This document shows positions 26,840 through 36,977 of a stretch of DNA of 64,000 nt, in pieces. Location: assembly GCA_963757265.1 (NCBI GenBank), contig CAVWRA010000003.1:1-64000 (forward strand), given 5' to 3'. The position numbers and the translations under genes are program-made. The stretch is from CAIVVT01 sp963757265. GTDB lineage: Bacteria > Acidobacteriota > Terriglobia > Bryobacterales > Bryobacteraceae. Numbering within the stretch: position 1 is the first letter of the stretch; each line of letters starts with the position of its first letter. Below the pieces are notes generated by a model, which saw nothing but the letters and a program-made list of their open reading frames with translations, did no database searches and had not been told where the DNA came from.

Positions 26840-28249
26840 CTAGCAGGCAGTCACTTCGTATCCTAGGTACTTCACGAAAGCTTCCTGCACCGGGACGGCG
26901 TGCCGGCCTGGCGTGACGGCGACATGATGGCGCTGTCCCATGTAGCCGATCGTTTGCAGCGTATTCTGCAGTTCCGGAATGCGAGCCACGCCCGCGCAGC
27001 CGAAAAAGTCCGCCGGAACCGCATCGTCCGTGAACGCACCTTCGCCGAGATAGAACTTCAGTTGGCCCTCGTCCGTGACCAGGTTGCCGAAGGTAAATGG
27101 AACAGGCGCGATGCGCCCCGTATTGCATCCATATGACCTCCCTTCGCCTACAGCGTTGATCAGAATCAGATGATCGGTCACCTGGCCTTTCCCGGTCATC
27201 ATGCTCTGAGGGACGGGACCGCAGTGGAAGAGGATGCACTTATCGTCCTCTTCCCCATAGTTGTTGTTCCAGTCCAGACAGGTCGCAACGTTGCCTGAGG
27301 CACGGCTCAGCGCATACATGGTCACAGCGCTGCCGATATCGACTTCACACGCCGCAATTACGCCGCGCTCGTTCATCTCGCTGAGCAGAACGCAGGGGGA
27401 CACATTCAACTGCTTCTGCATCTCGATCCAGCAACGGATGGCGACCGCCCCAAAGGAGCCTTCTTCGACGATCTGATCGAAGACCACGCCCAGCTTCGCC
27501 AGCGTCTCCACGGCCGACGGCGGGACGCCATCCCAGGAGGCGTAGCTCGCCAATCTGTGCAGCTTGGCCTGAACGCGCGGCTCGGACACGCCCGTGGATG
27601 CGACTCTGGCGAAGACGTCCGAGAGGTCCAGCGTTTCGACCGTCACCCCGTGCTGCTGCAAGGCGAGTTCGTCGATACGGACTGTCTTGAAAGCGGAGGT
27701 TCGCGCGCCAATCGCTCCCACCACCAATGACTGCATGTTTCCGACCACCCTGCACAGGCGGTCGAAATACTCGACGTTCGAGCGAAACCGCTCGCTTCTA
27801 GGATGGACGGTGTGCGGCTGCAAGGCGGTGAACGGCACGCGATACTGGCGCATGACGTCCATGACCGACATCTTTCCGCAGAAGGCATCGCGCCGCTTCG
27901 CGGGAGCCATTTGGTCCAGTTCATCCGGATAGGCCTGTACCAGGATGGGCACGCCCGCGTCCTTCAACGCCGCCACGGCGCCGGTTTCGTCTCCGAAGTT
28001 CGGCAGGCACAGAATCACGCCGTCGTATTTGCCTGCTTCTTGCTTCAGGAAGTTCGCGTAGATCTGGCCTTCCTGTGTGGTCTCCACCGCACCGTGGCGG
28101 GTCAGCGCGGCGTCCAGCGCCAGGACCTCATGGCCCAGGCCTTCCAAGACTTCCAGCATCTCCTGGCGAGCAGCATCGAGAAGCGCGGCGGGAAAGAAGC
28201 CACGATTGCCGATGAATAACGCGAACTTCGACTTTTCAGGATTCACCAT
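26840..28249 (-). CDS. L-fucose/L-arabinose isomerase-like protein
   Basis: A 469-residue cytoplasmic protein of the fucose/arabinose isomerase fold. The first domain has FALFIGNRGFFPAALLDAAR and YDGVILCLPNFGDETGAVAA; the second has VVGNMQSLVVGAIGARTSAF. The later CWIEMQKQLNVSPCVLLSEM, CEVDIGSAVTMYALSRASGN and ILFHCGPVPQSMM segments carry the acidic and His residues expected to bind Mn2+. Substrate cannot be fixed; relatives interconvert aldose and ketose forms of fucose, arabinose or related sugars. MVNPEKSKFAL at 28249 is the preferred start. It is 55 bases after the sugar epimerase gene on the same strand, forming an operon with it. Confidence 0.8.
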   Translation of the reverse strand: MVNPEKSKFALFIGNRGFFPAALLDAARQEMLEVLEGLGHEVLALDAALTRHGAVETTQEGQIYANFLKQEAGKYDGVILCLPNFGDETGAVAALKDAGVPILVQAYPDELDQMAPAKRRDAFCGKMSVMDVMRQYRVPFTALQPHTVHPRSERFRSNVEYFDRLCRVVGNMQSLVVGAIGARTSAFKTVRIDELALQQHGVTVETLDLSDVFARVASTGVSEPRVQAKLHRLASYASWDGVPPSAVETLAKLGVVFDQIVEEGSFGAVAIRCWIEMQKQLNVSPCVLLSEMNERGVIAACEVDIGSAVTMYALSRASGNVATCLDWNNNYGEEDDKCILFHCGPVPQSMMTGKGQVTDHLILINAVGEGRSYGCNTGRIAPVPFTFGNLVTDEGQLKFYLGEGAFTDDAVPADFFGCAGVARIPELQNTLQTIGYMGQRHHVAVTPGRHAVPVQEAFVKYLGYEVTAC

Positions 28250-28304
28250 ATGCCGGCTTTCAAAAGGTCTTGTCATTCCGCGCCAGACAGATGCGAGCGC
28301 GGGC

Positions 28305-29177
28305 TCAGACGGCCACGGCTTCCCGCCCGTACGCCTGCGCGTACACGCTTTTTAGGAACCTCAGCCCCTCGGTGGCAAGCTGTTCTGGGGAATCGGCGAG
28401 CTTCCGCCAGATACAGCACAGTTTGACGACGCTCTCGAGGCCCGGGTCAAACGACTCAATCGTGATGCAACCGTCGTAGCCTATCTGTTTGAGCGCCTGG
28501 AAGAAGGGAACCCATGGGACCATGCCGGTGCCCGGTATGCCCCGCTGGTTCTCGCAGGCGTGAACGTATCCCACGTGGCCGGCGGTCGATAGCACGGCCG
28601 CCACCATGTCGTCCTCCTCGCGGATCATATGGAACGTATCCAGGTGCACCTTGACGTTGGGCAAGCCGATGTCCTGCACCAGCTTGACGGCATCCGCAGC
28701 GGTGTTGATGAAGTGCGTTTCAAAGCGATTGACGGTCTCGATGCCGAGAACCAGGTCCGAGCTTTGTTGGGCGTGGGCAGCGACCTCCCGCATCCCTTCC
28801 GCGCTCCACTGCCACTCGGACGCAGTCGGCATTTTACCGGTCAGGTACCCCCATCCGCAGTGAATCAGCCCCGTCAGAATTTTCGAACCCGCTTCGTTGC
28901 TCAGGTCAACTAGCCTCTTGGCGAACTCGATCCCGTTTCTCCGGATCACTGGATCGGGCGAGATGAGATTGTACTGCTCCGGCATGCCGTACCCAGTGTT
29001 GATGGTCAAGCCAAGATCGCGGGCGGCAGCCTTCACCTTGGCCGCCGGGAAGCCGTCCGGGTCGAAAGGAATTATTTCGACGGCGTCAAAACCCAGCCGC
29101 TTGCACTTGTCCAGCAGCGGGAGATCGGTCTCGACGAAAGTCTCGCGAAACAACAGTGAGTGTATTCCGAATTCCAT
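28305..29177 (-). CDS. Sugar isomerase/epimerase, D-tagatose/D-psicose 3-epimerase type
   Basis: A 290-residue TIM-barrel metalloenzyme. The DTE-family metal-binding set is visible: Glu in LVLGIETVNRFETHF, Asp and His in VKVHLDTFHMIREED, His in GYVHACENQRGIPGTG and Glu in CITIESFDPGLES. Family members interconvert ketohexoses at C3. The Shine-Dalgarno GGAAGAGG precedes ATG 29177. It is transcribed with the isomerase-like gene downstream, and divergently from the alpha-galactosidase at 29431, so a shared control region lies at 29178-29430. Confidence 0.85.
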   Translation of the reverse strand: MEFGIHSLLFRETFVETDLPLLDKCKRLGFDAVEIIPFDPDGFPAAKVKAAARDLGLTINTGYGMPEQYNLISPDPVIRRNGIEFAKRLVDLSNEAGSKILTGLIHCGWGYLTGKMPTASEWQWSAEGMREVAAHAQQSSDLVLGIETVNRFETHFINTAADAVKLVQDIGLPNVKVHLDTFHMIREEDDMVAAVLSTAGHVGYVHACENQRGIPGTGMVPWVPFFQALKQIGYDGCITIESFDPGLESVVKLCCIWRKLADSPEQLATEGLRFLKSVYAQAYGREAVAV

Positions 29178-29430
29178 GTTTACGCCTCTTCCTGCTATAT
29201 CTCTAGGTCGAATCCGCGACCTGCCCCATTCTACACGCTTCCGATGCAGTTTACATCCAGCCAGCGTCCGCTGATTTTATTCTTTTCAGCGGACGATTAT
29301 GAAGCTCGCCTGGCCGTTCGCCAGGACCGCCAGACCATCACGCGCAGGGTGCCTTTCCACAGCTCGCGTCAGCCTTCCCTGCCGGCCGCCTCCCGGCCGA
29401 GCGCCGGTTCAAGTAGTGTGGACAGAGATT

Positions 29431-31572
29431 ATGTCGCGCATCGGCTTGGCTCTTATTCCGCTCGCGCTCGCCGCGGGCGTGCTTCCGGCACAAACATCAA
29501 CGCCGCCATCCGATCTGAAACTGCGATCCGGCGGCATCGAATACCGCCTCGCCCGCAGCGGATCGGAAGCCCGGCTGGCGTATTTCGGCCCCGAGGGAAT
29601 GGCCGCCTGGGACAAGCCCCATGGCGCGGCCCTGGCCGGTGATTTGCAGGGGAGAATCGAAAACCAGCCGATCTCCGCTGCCTCCATGGCTCTCGTCAGC
29701 TCCCATTCGCGAACCGTCTCTTCCGGCGTCAACGAACTGGAGCTGACCTACCGTCATCGCACTCTGCCCTTCGAACTGCATGCCGTTTACGACGCCTGGG
29801 GCGACACCGGCGTCTTCACGCGGCGGCTGCTGCTGGTCAATACCGGCCAGCGTCCGATCACCGTGAATTCGATGGCCTCGCTCGCCTGGCAGCTTCCGCC
29901 AGGAGAGTACAGGCTGGATTCCTTGTGGGGCGGTTGGGGTCAGGAGAGGCAACTCCGCTCGGAGAAGCTGGGGCCGGGCACGCGCGCTTTCTCGTCGGCC
30001 CGCGGACGCTCGACGGAGCTTTACTCACCGTGGTTCGCCCTGTTCAACGACACCCTCGGCGCCGGTTACGCGGCGCAACTCGCCTGGTCCGGCAACTGGG
30101 CCATGAGTTTCGAGCGCGCGCCGGGCAGCGCTTTCGCGAGCATTGAAGAATCGCCGCTCAATGTCGTGCTGCGCGTTCAATTCGACAGCGACGGTGCGTT
30201 GGCGCTGCAGCCCGGAGTTCCGTTCCAACTACCCGAGGTGGCCTTCACCGCCACGGCCCTGGCCCGGACTGCGGGCGATCTCGACGATCTGGCCAACCGT
30301 TTGCACCGTTACCAGCGCCAATACGTGATCGCCCACAACCCCGCCAACACGCCGCCGCTGGTGCAGTTCAATTCCTGGTATCCCTATCAGGGCAAGGTCA
30401 ATGTCGAGGAGCTGAAGCGCTGTGCCGACAGCGCGGCCTCACTCGGCGCCGAGGCTTTCGTCCTCGATGCCGGCTGGTACAACAAGAAGGATTGGAGCCG
30501 CGAACTCGGCGACTACGAAGCCGACAAGACCGCCTTCCCCCACGGCATCGAGGAACTCGCCGCGCACGTCCGCGAACGCGGAATGAAGTTTGGCCTGTGG
30601 ACCGAAATCGAGAACGTGGGCGTCGATTCGGATACCTTTCCACCGTCATCCCGAATGGTGCCTGCAGTATCAGGACAAGCCCATCCTGGGCGGCCCGCGC
30701 TGTCAACTCAACTTCGCCTTGCCCGAAGTGCGTGCGTGGGCCAATTCGGTGGTCAACCGATTGGTCCGCGACTACCAGCTCGAATGGATCAAAATCGATT
30801 ACAACATCGGCATCGGGTCGGACTTCGACGCGAGCTCCCGGGCTGAAGGGCGCCGTGCTCGCATCGCATATCGTCCACTACTACGCCTGGCTCGACGCCT
30901 TGCGCCAGCGTCACCCGCAGCTGGTGGTGGAAAACTGTTCCAGCGGCGGTCTGCGGTTCGATCTCGGCATCGTGCGCCACACGAACACGACCTGGCTTTC
31001 CGACATGGTCGCTCCCCTGCCCTCGCTGCAACTGGGCTACAGCTGCACGCTGCAATTCGCGCCCGAGGTCTGCAACCACTGGATGGTTGGCGACGATGAC
31101 ATCGGGCACGTGGATCTTTCCAAGCCCGCCGGCTGGTGGGACTTCATGCTGCGCGTCCCGATGAACGGCCAGTTCGGGATCTCCAGCCGGGTCTTTGAAT
31201 GGAGCCCCGAGCTGCTCGACCACGCCCGGCGGAACGTGCAGTTGTACAAGCGCATCCGTGCCGTGATTCAATCCGCCGACGTCTACCACCTCACGCCGCA
31301 GCCGGATCACAACCAGCCGGAAGGTTGGATGGCGATCGAATATGCGACCGCCGACGCCGGGCGCGCCGTGCTCATGGCCTACCGCCTGCAACATGGAGAG
31401 GAGACGCGCACGTTCCCAGTTGCGCGGGCTTCATCCGCAAGCCGAGTACGAAGTCTCGCAGGACGGCGCCGCGCTAGGCGTCTATAAAGGGGCGGACCTG
31501 GCTGCTCGAGGCTTGACCGTCAAGCTGCCCGACGAATGGCGCGCCGCGGTCATCGAACTGCATAGCAAATAG
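29431..31572 (+). CDS. GH36-family alpha-galactosidase, exported (three one-base insertions)
   Basis: About 712 residues once frames are joined. A signal peptide (IGLALIPLALAAGVLPAQ) directs export. The N-terminal beta-supersandwich precedes the barrel at about residue 300 (NTPPLVQFNSWYPYQGKVN). The catalytic region has EWIKIDYNIGIGSDFDAS (nucleophile Asp) and ENCSSGGLRFDLGIV...TTWLSDMV (acid/base Asp). The frame moves by +1 near 30640 (DTFHRHPEWC expected), 30835 (GLKGAVLASHI resumes) and 31425 (LRGLHPQAEYEVSQ resumes), each fitting one extra base in a C-run or G-run. The gene probably is intact in the organism. It would release galactose from alpha-galactosides in the periplasm. Confidence 0.82.
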
Positions 31573-31623
31573 CGCCCCAGTCCGGCGGGCATGGACTCGC
31601 TGTCAGTTCGCGAATCGGGGGTT

Positions 31624-32449
31624 CTACAGGCCGGAGGCGAATGTCGCGGCGATCCTGGCCACATCGGCGCCCTCGGCGGCGCTGACGAAGCCGCCCACGC
31701 GCGCGCCCTTGCGGAACAGGCAGAACCGCCCTAACAGGCGGTCCTCGCCGCCGTAGGAATCGTCGCCAATTCGGTGGCGTCGCGCCGGCAGGCCGGGAAA
31801 CGCGCCTTCAGCTTCGCCAGGAGCGCCTGGGCGGCATCGGGCGAGGCCTCCGTCACGAAGAACAGCCGCCCGTTGTCGTAGATCCCCAGGTAGCCCTTTT
31901 CGAGCATCCGCAAACCCAGCACGCTGTGCGGGATCAGGCGCGGGCTCCCGGGTTGCAGTCCCTCCTTCGGAAACAGGCTGAGCTGAGGGGGCACGCTCAC
32001 GCTGCCCGGCACGCGCCGCTCCATGGCCCGGGCGGCGGCCTCAAGTAGCGCGGCATGCTCGCCTTCGGGTTCCACGCTCAACTCGACGAAGTATTTGCCC
32101 TTCACGAAGATAGCTTTGGTCGGCCCGACTTGGCCGCCTGCGCCCAGCGCTGTGCGCGGCCGGCGGTTGTCGAAATTGGCGGTGAACATGCCGTAAGCCA
32201 TCTCCGGATCGGCGAATTCGCTGACGTCCAGCACCAGCGACAGCTCGCCCTGCTTGCAAGTGACCCCCTGCATGCGCACGAAGCTGTAGAGGAAATAACC
32301 CTCCGAGTTGCCGTCCATGTAGTTGAACAGCGTATCGGTGTTAAACTCGCGCGCCTCGCCCGTTTGCGTGAAACCGGGCGCGATGGCGCAATCCGGCGCC
32401 TGGGCCGCAAGCAACCCGCGAAAACTACTAATCCAGCCAAGACCCTCAT
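31624..32449 (-). CDS. Exported DUF6599-type protein (two frameshifts)
   Basis: A secreted or periplasmic protein of about 270 residues, of the acidobacterial family containing EFNTDTLFNYMDGNSEGYFL near the N terminus. The middle has VLDVSEFADPEMAYGMFTAN and KYFVELSVEPEG. The leader MRVLAGLVVFAG begins at ATG 32449 after GGAG, in a different frame from the body (break near 32410). At the other end IPYGGEDRLLGRFCLFRKGA, VGGFVSAAEGADVARIA continues past an apparent stop at 31731, after a break near 31757, to the natural stop at 31624. The biochemical role is unknown. Confidence 0.65.
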
Positions 32450-32762
32450 AGGAACTCCGTGGAGGAATGCGAATATCACGGTGCGTACACCTTGTTTTCA
32501 TCGTGATTCTGGCATATTTCGCCGGCCAACGCGCGAATACCGGGTGGGCTATGGTGCGGCCAATCAACCAGCCGCCGCTCAGGCTGGATGATTTCAAGGA
32601 CGACGCTCGAGGGACCAGGTCTCAATTGGCGCAGGTCGATGGTTGTCTCTTCTACGCGGGGTCAGCTGCAATTCTGCCTGCAAAGAAGCCCCGCGAGCCA
32701 CCGCGGGGCGCATGAGTCATGCCCAGGATTGTTGTTGAACTGCGGTTGTGAAAAACTCTGGC
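32450..32762. other. Intergenic region with terminator hairpin
   Basis: No gene is supported. It holds the promoter side of the DUF6599 gene at the left and a strong hairpin at 32688-32709 on the right. Confidence 0.4.
32688..32709 (-). terminator. Hairpin terminator downstream of the DUF3300 gene
   Basis: GCCCCGCG and CGCGGGGC form a perfect 8-bp stem with a 6-base loop. On the minus strand it is followed by CTTCTTTGC, only moderately T-rich. It lies 54 bases beyond the stop of the DUF3300 gene. Confidence 0.55.
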
Positions 32763-34310
32763 CTATCGTCGCCCGCCGCCACCACCGCCGTGGAAGCCTC
32801 CGCCGCCGCCACCGTGGAACCCTCCGCCGCCGCCGAAGCCTCCGCCGCTGGAGCCACGATAACCGCCTCCACTGCTAAAACCGCCGCGAGATCCACCACC
32901 GCCGTAGCCGGAATAGCCTCCCCGGCTGCCGTAGGAAGGAGTGGCGTATCCGCGCGTCGCCGAACCATAGTACCCGCGCGACGCCGAACCATACCCTCTC
33001 GTCGACCCCATGTTGGCGTGTCCTACATACGTGCCTCCGGGATACCGGTACCCCCCGGCTCCGCCGGTGCTCCAGGTCGAGCCCGAGCGGCCCGTGCCGC
33101 CGCCGAACGAACGGTAGCCGGACGTGCCCCCCTGTGATTGGAAACTCCTGGCGCCGGCTTGGGTCCCGGTGCTCCAGGCAGAACCACGGCTGCCCGCCCC
33201 GCCCTCGCCGAACGAACGCCAGCCCGATGCGCCCGCCTGGGATTGGAAACTCCTGGCACTGGACTGGGACCCCGTGCCGGCGGCCCGACCGTAACCCGCC
33301 TGGCCAGACGCATTACGGGAGGCGGCTGAAGCCGCCCCGAACCGGCTGTTGAGCTGCGAATTCGAATAGCCCACCCCGAGCCGATGGCTGGGATCGTGCG
33401 TCCACGCCGTTCTGCCCCCGAATCCTCCTCCATATCCTCTACCGAATCCTCCGCCGTATCCTCTACCGTATCCTCTACCGAATCCTCCGCCGTACCCGCG
33501 GCCTCTCCCGTAGCCGTAGCGACCGAAAAAGCCGTTATTGAGGAAGATGCCGCCGCCAAACCAATTCGGACCCCAGCCCCAGCCCCAGCCGCCCCAACCC
33601 CATCCGCCCCAGCCTCCGAAGCAGAACCCGAGGTCAATTCCCCAGCCCCACCCGAAGCCAAGGTCGGGGTAATCGAGAAGCGGATAATAACCCCACGGCG
33701 GAGGCCCCCAAACGTAAGCCGGATCGTAGGTCGGCACGTAGATCACCTGCGGATCGGCAGGCATGATCTGGATCGCCGACTGATCGCCCTGGGATTCGGT
33801 GGTCACTCGCTCGTGCGAGTCAGACTCCAGCTTGCCTTTCGCCTGCGCACGCCAGCGCATGCGCTGTACGGCGTTCATCACGTCGGCCTGCTGCGCCAGA
33901 AATGCGTTGCCCAGGTCGGTGGTCCACTGGACATTCTGGGTCAGCTTGCCCAGCACGTCCGGCATGGCCACCAGCGCCTGGATGCTGGGATCCCAGTTCT
34001 GCTGACGCGCCGCATCCACCAAGGCCTGCCCGCTGAGGTTCCCATGGGCTTGCAGCCACTGTTGCGCCTCCACGACTTCCAAGGGGTAGGTAGAGGCAAC
34101 CAGGACCTGGCTGACGAGTGGATCCGGATACAGCGCGATCGGTGCGACGAGGTTGTCCAGTTCGACCGGAGTTAACGGCTGCCCCCCGGCACCGACCTGA
34201 ACGACCGGTGGCGCCTGCGCCAGCATGGTCCCGCCGACAACCATCAGGCCTAGAACACACGCCGACACGGCCCAGTGTCGGAATCGAAGCCCTATCGAGT
34301 GGCAACTCAT
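32763..34310 (-). CDS. DUF3300 exported protein with glycine-rich tail
   Basis: A 515-residue protein with a signal peptide (VSACVLGLMVVGGTMLAQ). The DUF3300 domain covers about residues 40-200: LDNLVAPIALYPDPLVSQVL, then VEAQQWLQAHGNLSGQALVD and VIYVPTYDPAYVWGPPPWGY. The remaining 300 residues are low-complexity: GWGW repeats at about 220-260, then YGRGRGYGGGFGRGYG repeats, then Ser/Gly-rich segments (about 330-515) with near-repeats SARSFQSQAGASGWRSFG / GARSFQSQGGTSGYRSFG. The family is exported and of unknown function. The repeat tail suggests a cell-surface or matrix role. Confidence 0.85.
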   Translation of the reverse strand: MSCHSIGLRFRHWAVSACVLGLMVVGGTMLAQAPPVVQVGAGGQPLTPVELDNLVAPIALYPDPLVSQVLVASTYPLEVVEAQQWLQAHGNLSGQALVDAARQQNWDPSIQALVAMPDVLGKLTQNVQWTTDLGNAFLAQQADVMNAVQRMRWRAQAKGKLESDSHERVTTESQGDQSAIQIMPADPQVIYVPTYDPAYVWGPPPWGYYPLLDYPDLGFGWGWGIDLGFCFGGWGGWGWGGWGWGWGPNWFGGGIFLNNGFFGRYGYGRGRGYGGGFGRGYGRGYGGGFGRGYGGGFGGRTAWTHDPSHRLGVGYSNSQLNSRFGAASAASRNASGQAGYGRAAGTGSQSSARSFQSQAGASGWRSFGEGGAGSRGSAWSTGTQAGARSFQSQGGTSGYRSFGGGTGRSGSTWSTGGAGGYRYPGGTYVGHANMGSTRGYGSASRGYYGSATRGYATPSYGSRGGYSGYGGGGSRGGFSSGGGYRGSSGGGFGGGGGFHGGGGGGFHGGGGGGRR

Positions 34311-34597
34311 GCACCACCTCCCTGGCTCCTCGCTCTATCACCCGGCTGTAGCCACCAGCCAGGTGATTTCACCTTCGTCCATTATATTGGATGCGCGATA
34401 TCGTGACGCCGTTAGCAGTAATTGGAGCCCTCCGGCCGACACGGCCGCCCGACGGTTTCCCGGACGCCCGATTGCGGTAAGCCGATGGACCTCATGTCAG
34501 CACATCTCGAAATATGCCAATTGCTTAGGCGCGTTTGTTGACGGGGCCGGAAGGACGCAGGCGGGCTGCCGTTGGGCCGCCGTCGCCGAATTTGAAG

Positions 34598-35731
34598 CTA
34601 CGCGAAAAGCTCCTGAGCGCGCGAAACGCGGTCGAAAACACGGACACCTTTGGGGCAGATCACGGTGCAATGGGCGCAGTCGCCGCACCGCACGGCCTGG
34701 TGATTGGCCTCCAGTTGGAGCCAGTTTTCACGGCCCAGGGCGAACTCGCCGTAGCCCTCGACATAGCTCACGTAACGGATGATGTCTGAGACCGGAAGTC
34801 CCTTAGCACATTGGCCTTCGCACTGGCCACACATCGAACAATAGAGGGGCCGGATGCGCTCCATGTGCGCTGCTAGGATCTTCGAGTCGTCGGCCTTCCA
34901 GCCGGTGGCCACGGCCTTCAAGTTCTCGTCCAGCATCTCCAGGTCCTGGATGCCGGGTATGGAGGTGTGGACGCACGGCCGCCGTACGGCCCACTTCAGC
35001 GCAGTGGGCATCGCGTTTTCTTTCTTGAGCCGGTCGAATTGGGGGGAACCCGGCTTGTTGGCGCGGAATCCACCAGCCATTACCTTCATCGCAACGACGC
35101 CTAGGCCGGCCTTGTCGGCCTGCTCGACCAGGCCGTCCATGGACGGATCCATCATGAAGTTGTACGACGACAGTATGACGTCGGTGTGCCCCTTTTCGAT
35201 CAACCAGGGAATCATCACCGCGTGGCCGCCGTGGAAGCTGACGCCGCGGAAACGGATCTTGCCCTGCTTTCGGGCTGTTTCTTGAGCCTCGAACAGCTCG
35301 TCCGGAATGGCTTCGGGTTTCTCGCGCGAGTGCAGGTACCAGATGTCAACCCAATCTGTACCTAGTTCTTTCAGTGAGGTGTCCAGACTCGCCAGGGCCT
35401 CCGCGGCCGTCTTGGAAGGCGTCTTGGTCGAAAGCACGATGTTCTTGCGGGCTTGCTTCAGCGCTGCGCCGACCATGCGCTCGTTGTTGCCGCTCTGGTA
35501 GACGCGGGCCGTGTCGAAGTAGGTGATCCCCAGGTCGACGGCCTTCGCGATTACCGCAGGGTCAGACGTTGTCATACATCCGAAGCCGAGGACGGTAACC
35601 TTCAACCCGGTCTTGCCGAGCGTGCGAACGGGCAGCTCCAGATTGGAGGAGGATGGAGCGGCGGCCATGTTGAGGCCGATCCCGGAGCTCAGCGCGGAGG
35701 CCAGGAAGGTTCGGCGGGAAGCGTCGGACAT
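34598..35731 (-). CDS. Aldo/keto reductase with twin-arginine leader and C-terminal Fe-S ferredoxin-like module
   Basis: A 377-residue protein. A twin-arginine motif (SRRTFLASALSSGIGLNMAA) is followed by an AKR barrel: GFGCMTTSDP, GITYFDTARVYQSGNNERMV (catalytic Asp and Tyr), WVDIWYLHSREKPEAIPDEL and IRFRGVSFHGG. The last about 90 residues hold two Cys clusters, CSMCGQCEGQCAKGLPV and CGDCAHCTVICPKGV, enough for two 4Fe-4S sites. The combination suggests an exported or membrane-associated reductase fed by electrons, rather than an NADPH-only enzyme. It is divergent from the DUF362 gene, 59 bases away. Confidence 0.82.
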   Translation of the reverse strand: MSDASRRTFLASALSSGIGLNMAAAPSSSNLELPVRTLGKTGLKVTVLGFGCMTTSDPAVIAKAVDLGITYFDTARVYQSGNNERMVGAALKQARKNIVLSTKTPSKTAAEALASLDTSLKELGTDWVDIWYLHSREKPEAIPDELFEAQETARKQGKIRFRGVSFHGGHAVMIPWLIEKGHTDVILSSYNFMMDPSMDGLVEQADKAGLGVVAMKVMAGGFRANKPGSPQFDRLKKENAMPTALKWAVRRPCVHTSIPGIQDLEMLDENLKAVATGWKADDSKILAAHMERIRPLYCSMCGQCEGQCAKGLPVSDIIRYVSYVEGYGEFALGRENWLQLEANHQAVRCGDCAHCTVICPKGVRVFDRVSRAQELFA

Positions 35732-35744
35732 GCAATTTCTCCTT

Positions 35745-35764
35745 TACAGAGTTTAGGCTCTGCA
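35745..35764. promoter_or_regulatory. Inverted repeat in a divergent promoter
   Basis: TTACAGAG-TTTAGG-CTCTGCAA, an 8-bp arm with one mismatch, sits in the 59-base gap between the divergent AKR and DUF362 genes. A TATATAAG sequence follows at 35770-35777. A shared regulator could act here. Confidence 0.4.
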
Positions 35765-35790
35765 AATACTATATAAGAAAGGCAAGCTTT

Positions 35791-36861
35791 ATGGAACAAC
35801 GATTTTCGCGCCGTGACCTCTTCCACACGTCCGTAGGCCTGTATCTGGCAACTCAGGCGGCCAAAGCCGCCGCGCCCCCCACGCCGGCTCCCGCACCGGC
35901 GCCCACGGGTCCCAAGGCGGCGGTGGGACTGGTGAAGGGCGATAACCGGATCGCTAACATCAAGTCAGCGTTGGAGTTAGTCAACAACGAAATCCGCCGC
36001 AAGCTGGCCGGCAAGAAAACCGTCGTCATCAAGCCGAACTTCGTTTCGACCAACAAACAGCTCGCCGCCACTCCCGCCGATTCCATCCGCGGAATCATCG
36101 ACTACCTCGCGCCCCGCTGGAAAGGGCCCATCGTGATCGCCGAAAGCTCGGCCGGGTTCACGACCGAAGGCTACCGGAATTTCCGCTACACCGAGATCGC
36201 GAAGGACTTCCCCGGTCGCGACATCCAGTTGGTCAACCTCAACGAGGAAGGCCTCTACGAGACCATTCCGCTGCTGGACGGCGATCTGCACGTCCAGATG
36301 TGCCGGCTGGCCAAGCGGCTGTGCGACCCGGACGCGTGCGTCATCTCCGCCGGCTTGCTGAAAACGCACAACGTGCTTATCGCCACGCTGAACATCAAGA
36401 ACATGGCGCTGGGCTCGCCGCTGCACAATGCGCGCAAGGAGCGCTATTGGAACGACAAGCGCATCTTCCACGGCGGGGTGCGCCAGACGCACTACGACGT
36501 CATGCTGACCGCGCAAAAACTTTCGCCCAACTGGGGCATCGGCGTGATTGACGGCTTCGAAGGGATGGAGGGCGAAGGCCCGTCGCAAGGCACGCCCGTG
36601 GCGTCGCGGCTCGCCGTTGCGTCCACCGACTTCGTAGCCGCCGATCGCATCGCCGTGGAATGCATGGGCATCGACCCGGAATGGATGGGCTACCTGCAAT
36701 ACTGCGAGCAGGCCGGCGTCGGCGCCTACAACCGATCGCGCATCGAGCTACGCGGCGAGAAGGTCGAGACGGTGCAGAAGAAGTACCGTCTGCACAACGA
36801 TATCGAGCTGGAGTTGCAATGGCGCGGCCCGCTCACTGATCTGCCGCCGAAGTTGGGCTGA
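35791..36861 (+). CDS. DUF362-domain protein with twin-arginine-like leader
   Basis: A 356-residue protein. The N terminus has FSRRDLFHTSVGLYLATQAA (twin-arginine) followed by a Pro/Ala linker (PPTPAPAPAPTGP). The DUF362 core contains KKTVVIKPNFVSTNKQLAAT, PIVIAESSAGFTTEGYRNFR, ISAGLLKTHNVLIATLNIKN and FEGMEGEGPSQGTPV. The family often accompanies iron-sulfur proteins and its reaction is not known to me. ATG 35791 is preceded by AGAAAGGCAAGC. Its divergent neighbour is an Fe-S aldo/keto reductase, so the two may share a redox pathway. Confidence 0.8.
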   Translation: MEQRFSRRDLFHTSVGLYLATQAAKAAAPPTPAPAPAPTGPKAAVGLVKGDNRIANIKSALELVNNEIRRKLAGKKTVVIKPNFVSTNKQLAATPADSIRGIIDYLAPRWKGPIVIAESSAGFTTEGYRNFRYTEIAKDFPGRDIQLVNLNEEGLYETIPLLDGDLHVQMCRLAKRLCDPDACVISAGLLKTHNVLIATLNIKNMALGSPLHNARKERYWNDKRIFHGGVRQTHYDVMLTAQKLSPNWGIGVIDGFEGMEGEGPSQGTPVASRLAVASTDFVAADRIAVECMGIDPEWMGYLQYCEQAGVGAYNRSRIELRGEKVETVQKKYRLHNDIELELQWRGPLTDLPPKLG

Positions 36862-36977
36862 TCCACCGGTTTACTTGCAGGGCGGGAACGCGGCCGGCTC
36901 GCCGCGCCGCCGATTGCGGCTTTGAGCGCATTTTCAAGTCGCGCAGGCCGGCATTCTTGATACGCTTGCCACAGACG

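Noticed and set aside
32763..33500. A repeat-protein or silk-like gene on the plus strand opposite the DUF3300 tail
   Set aside because: It is the antisense reading of Gly/Ser repeats; the minus frame continues into a clear DUF3300 domain with signal peptide.
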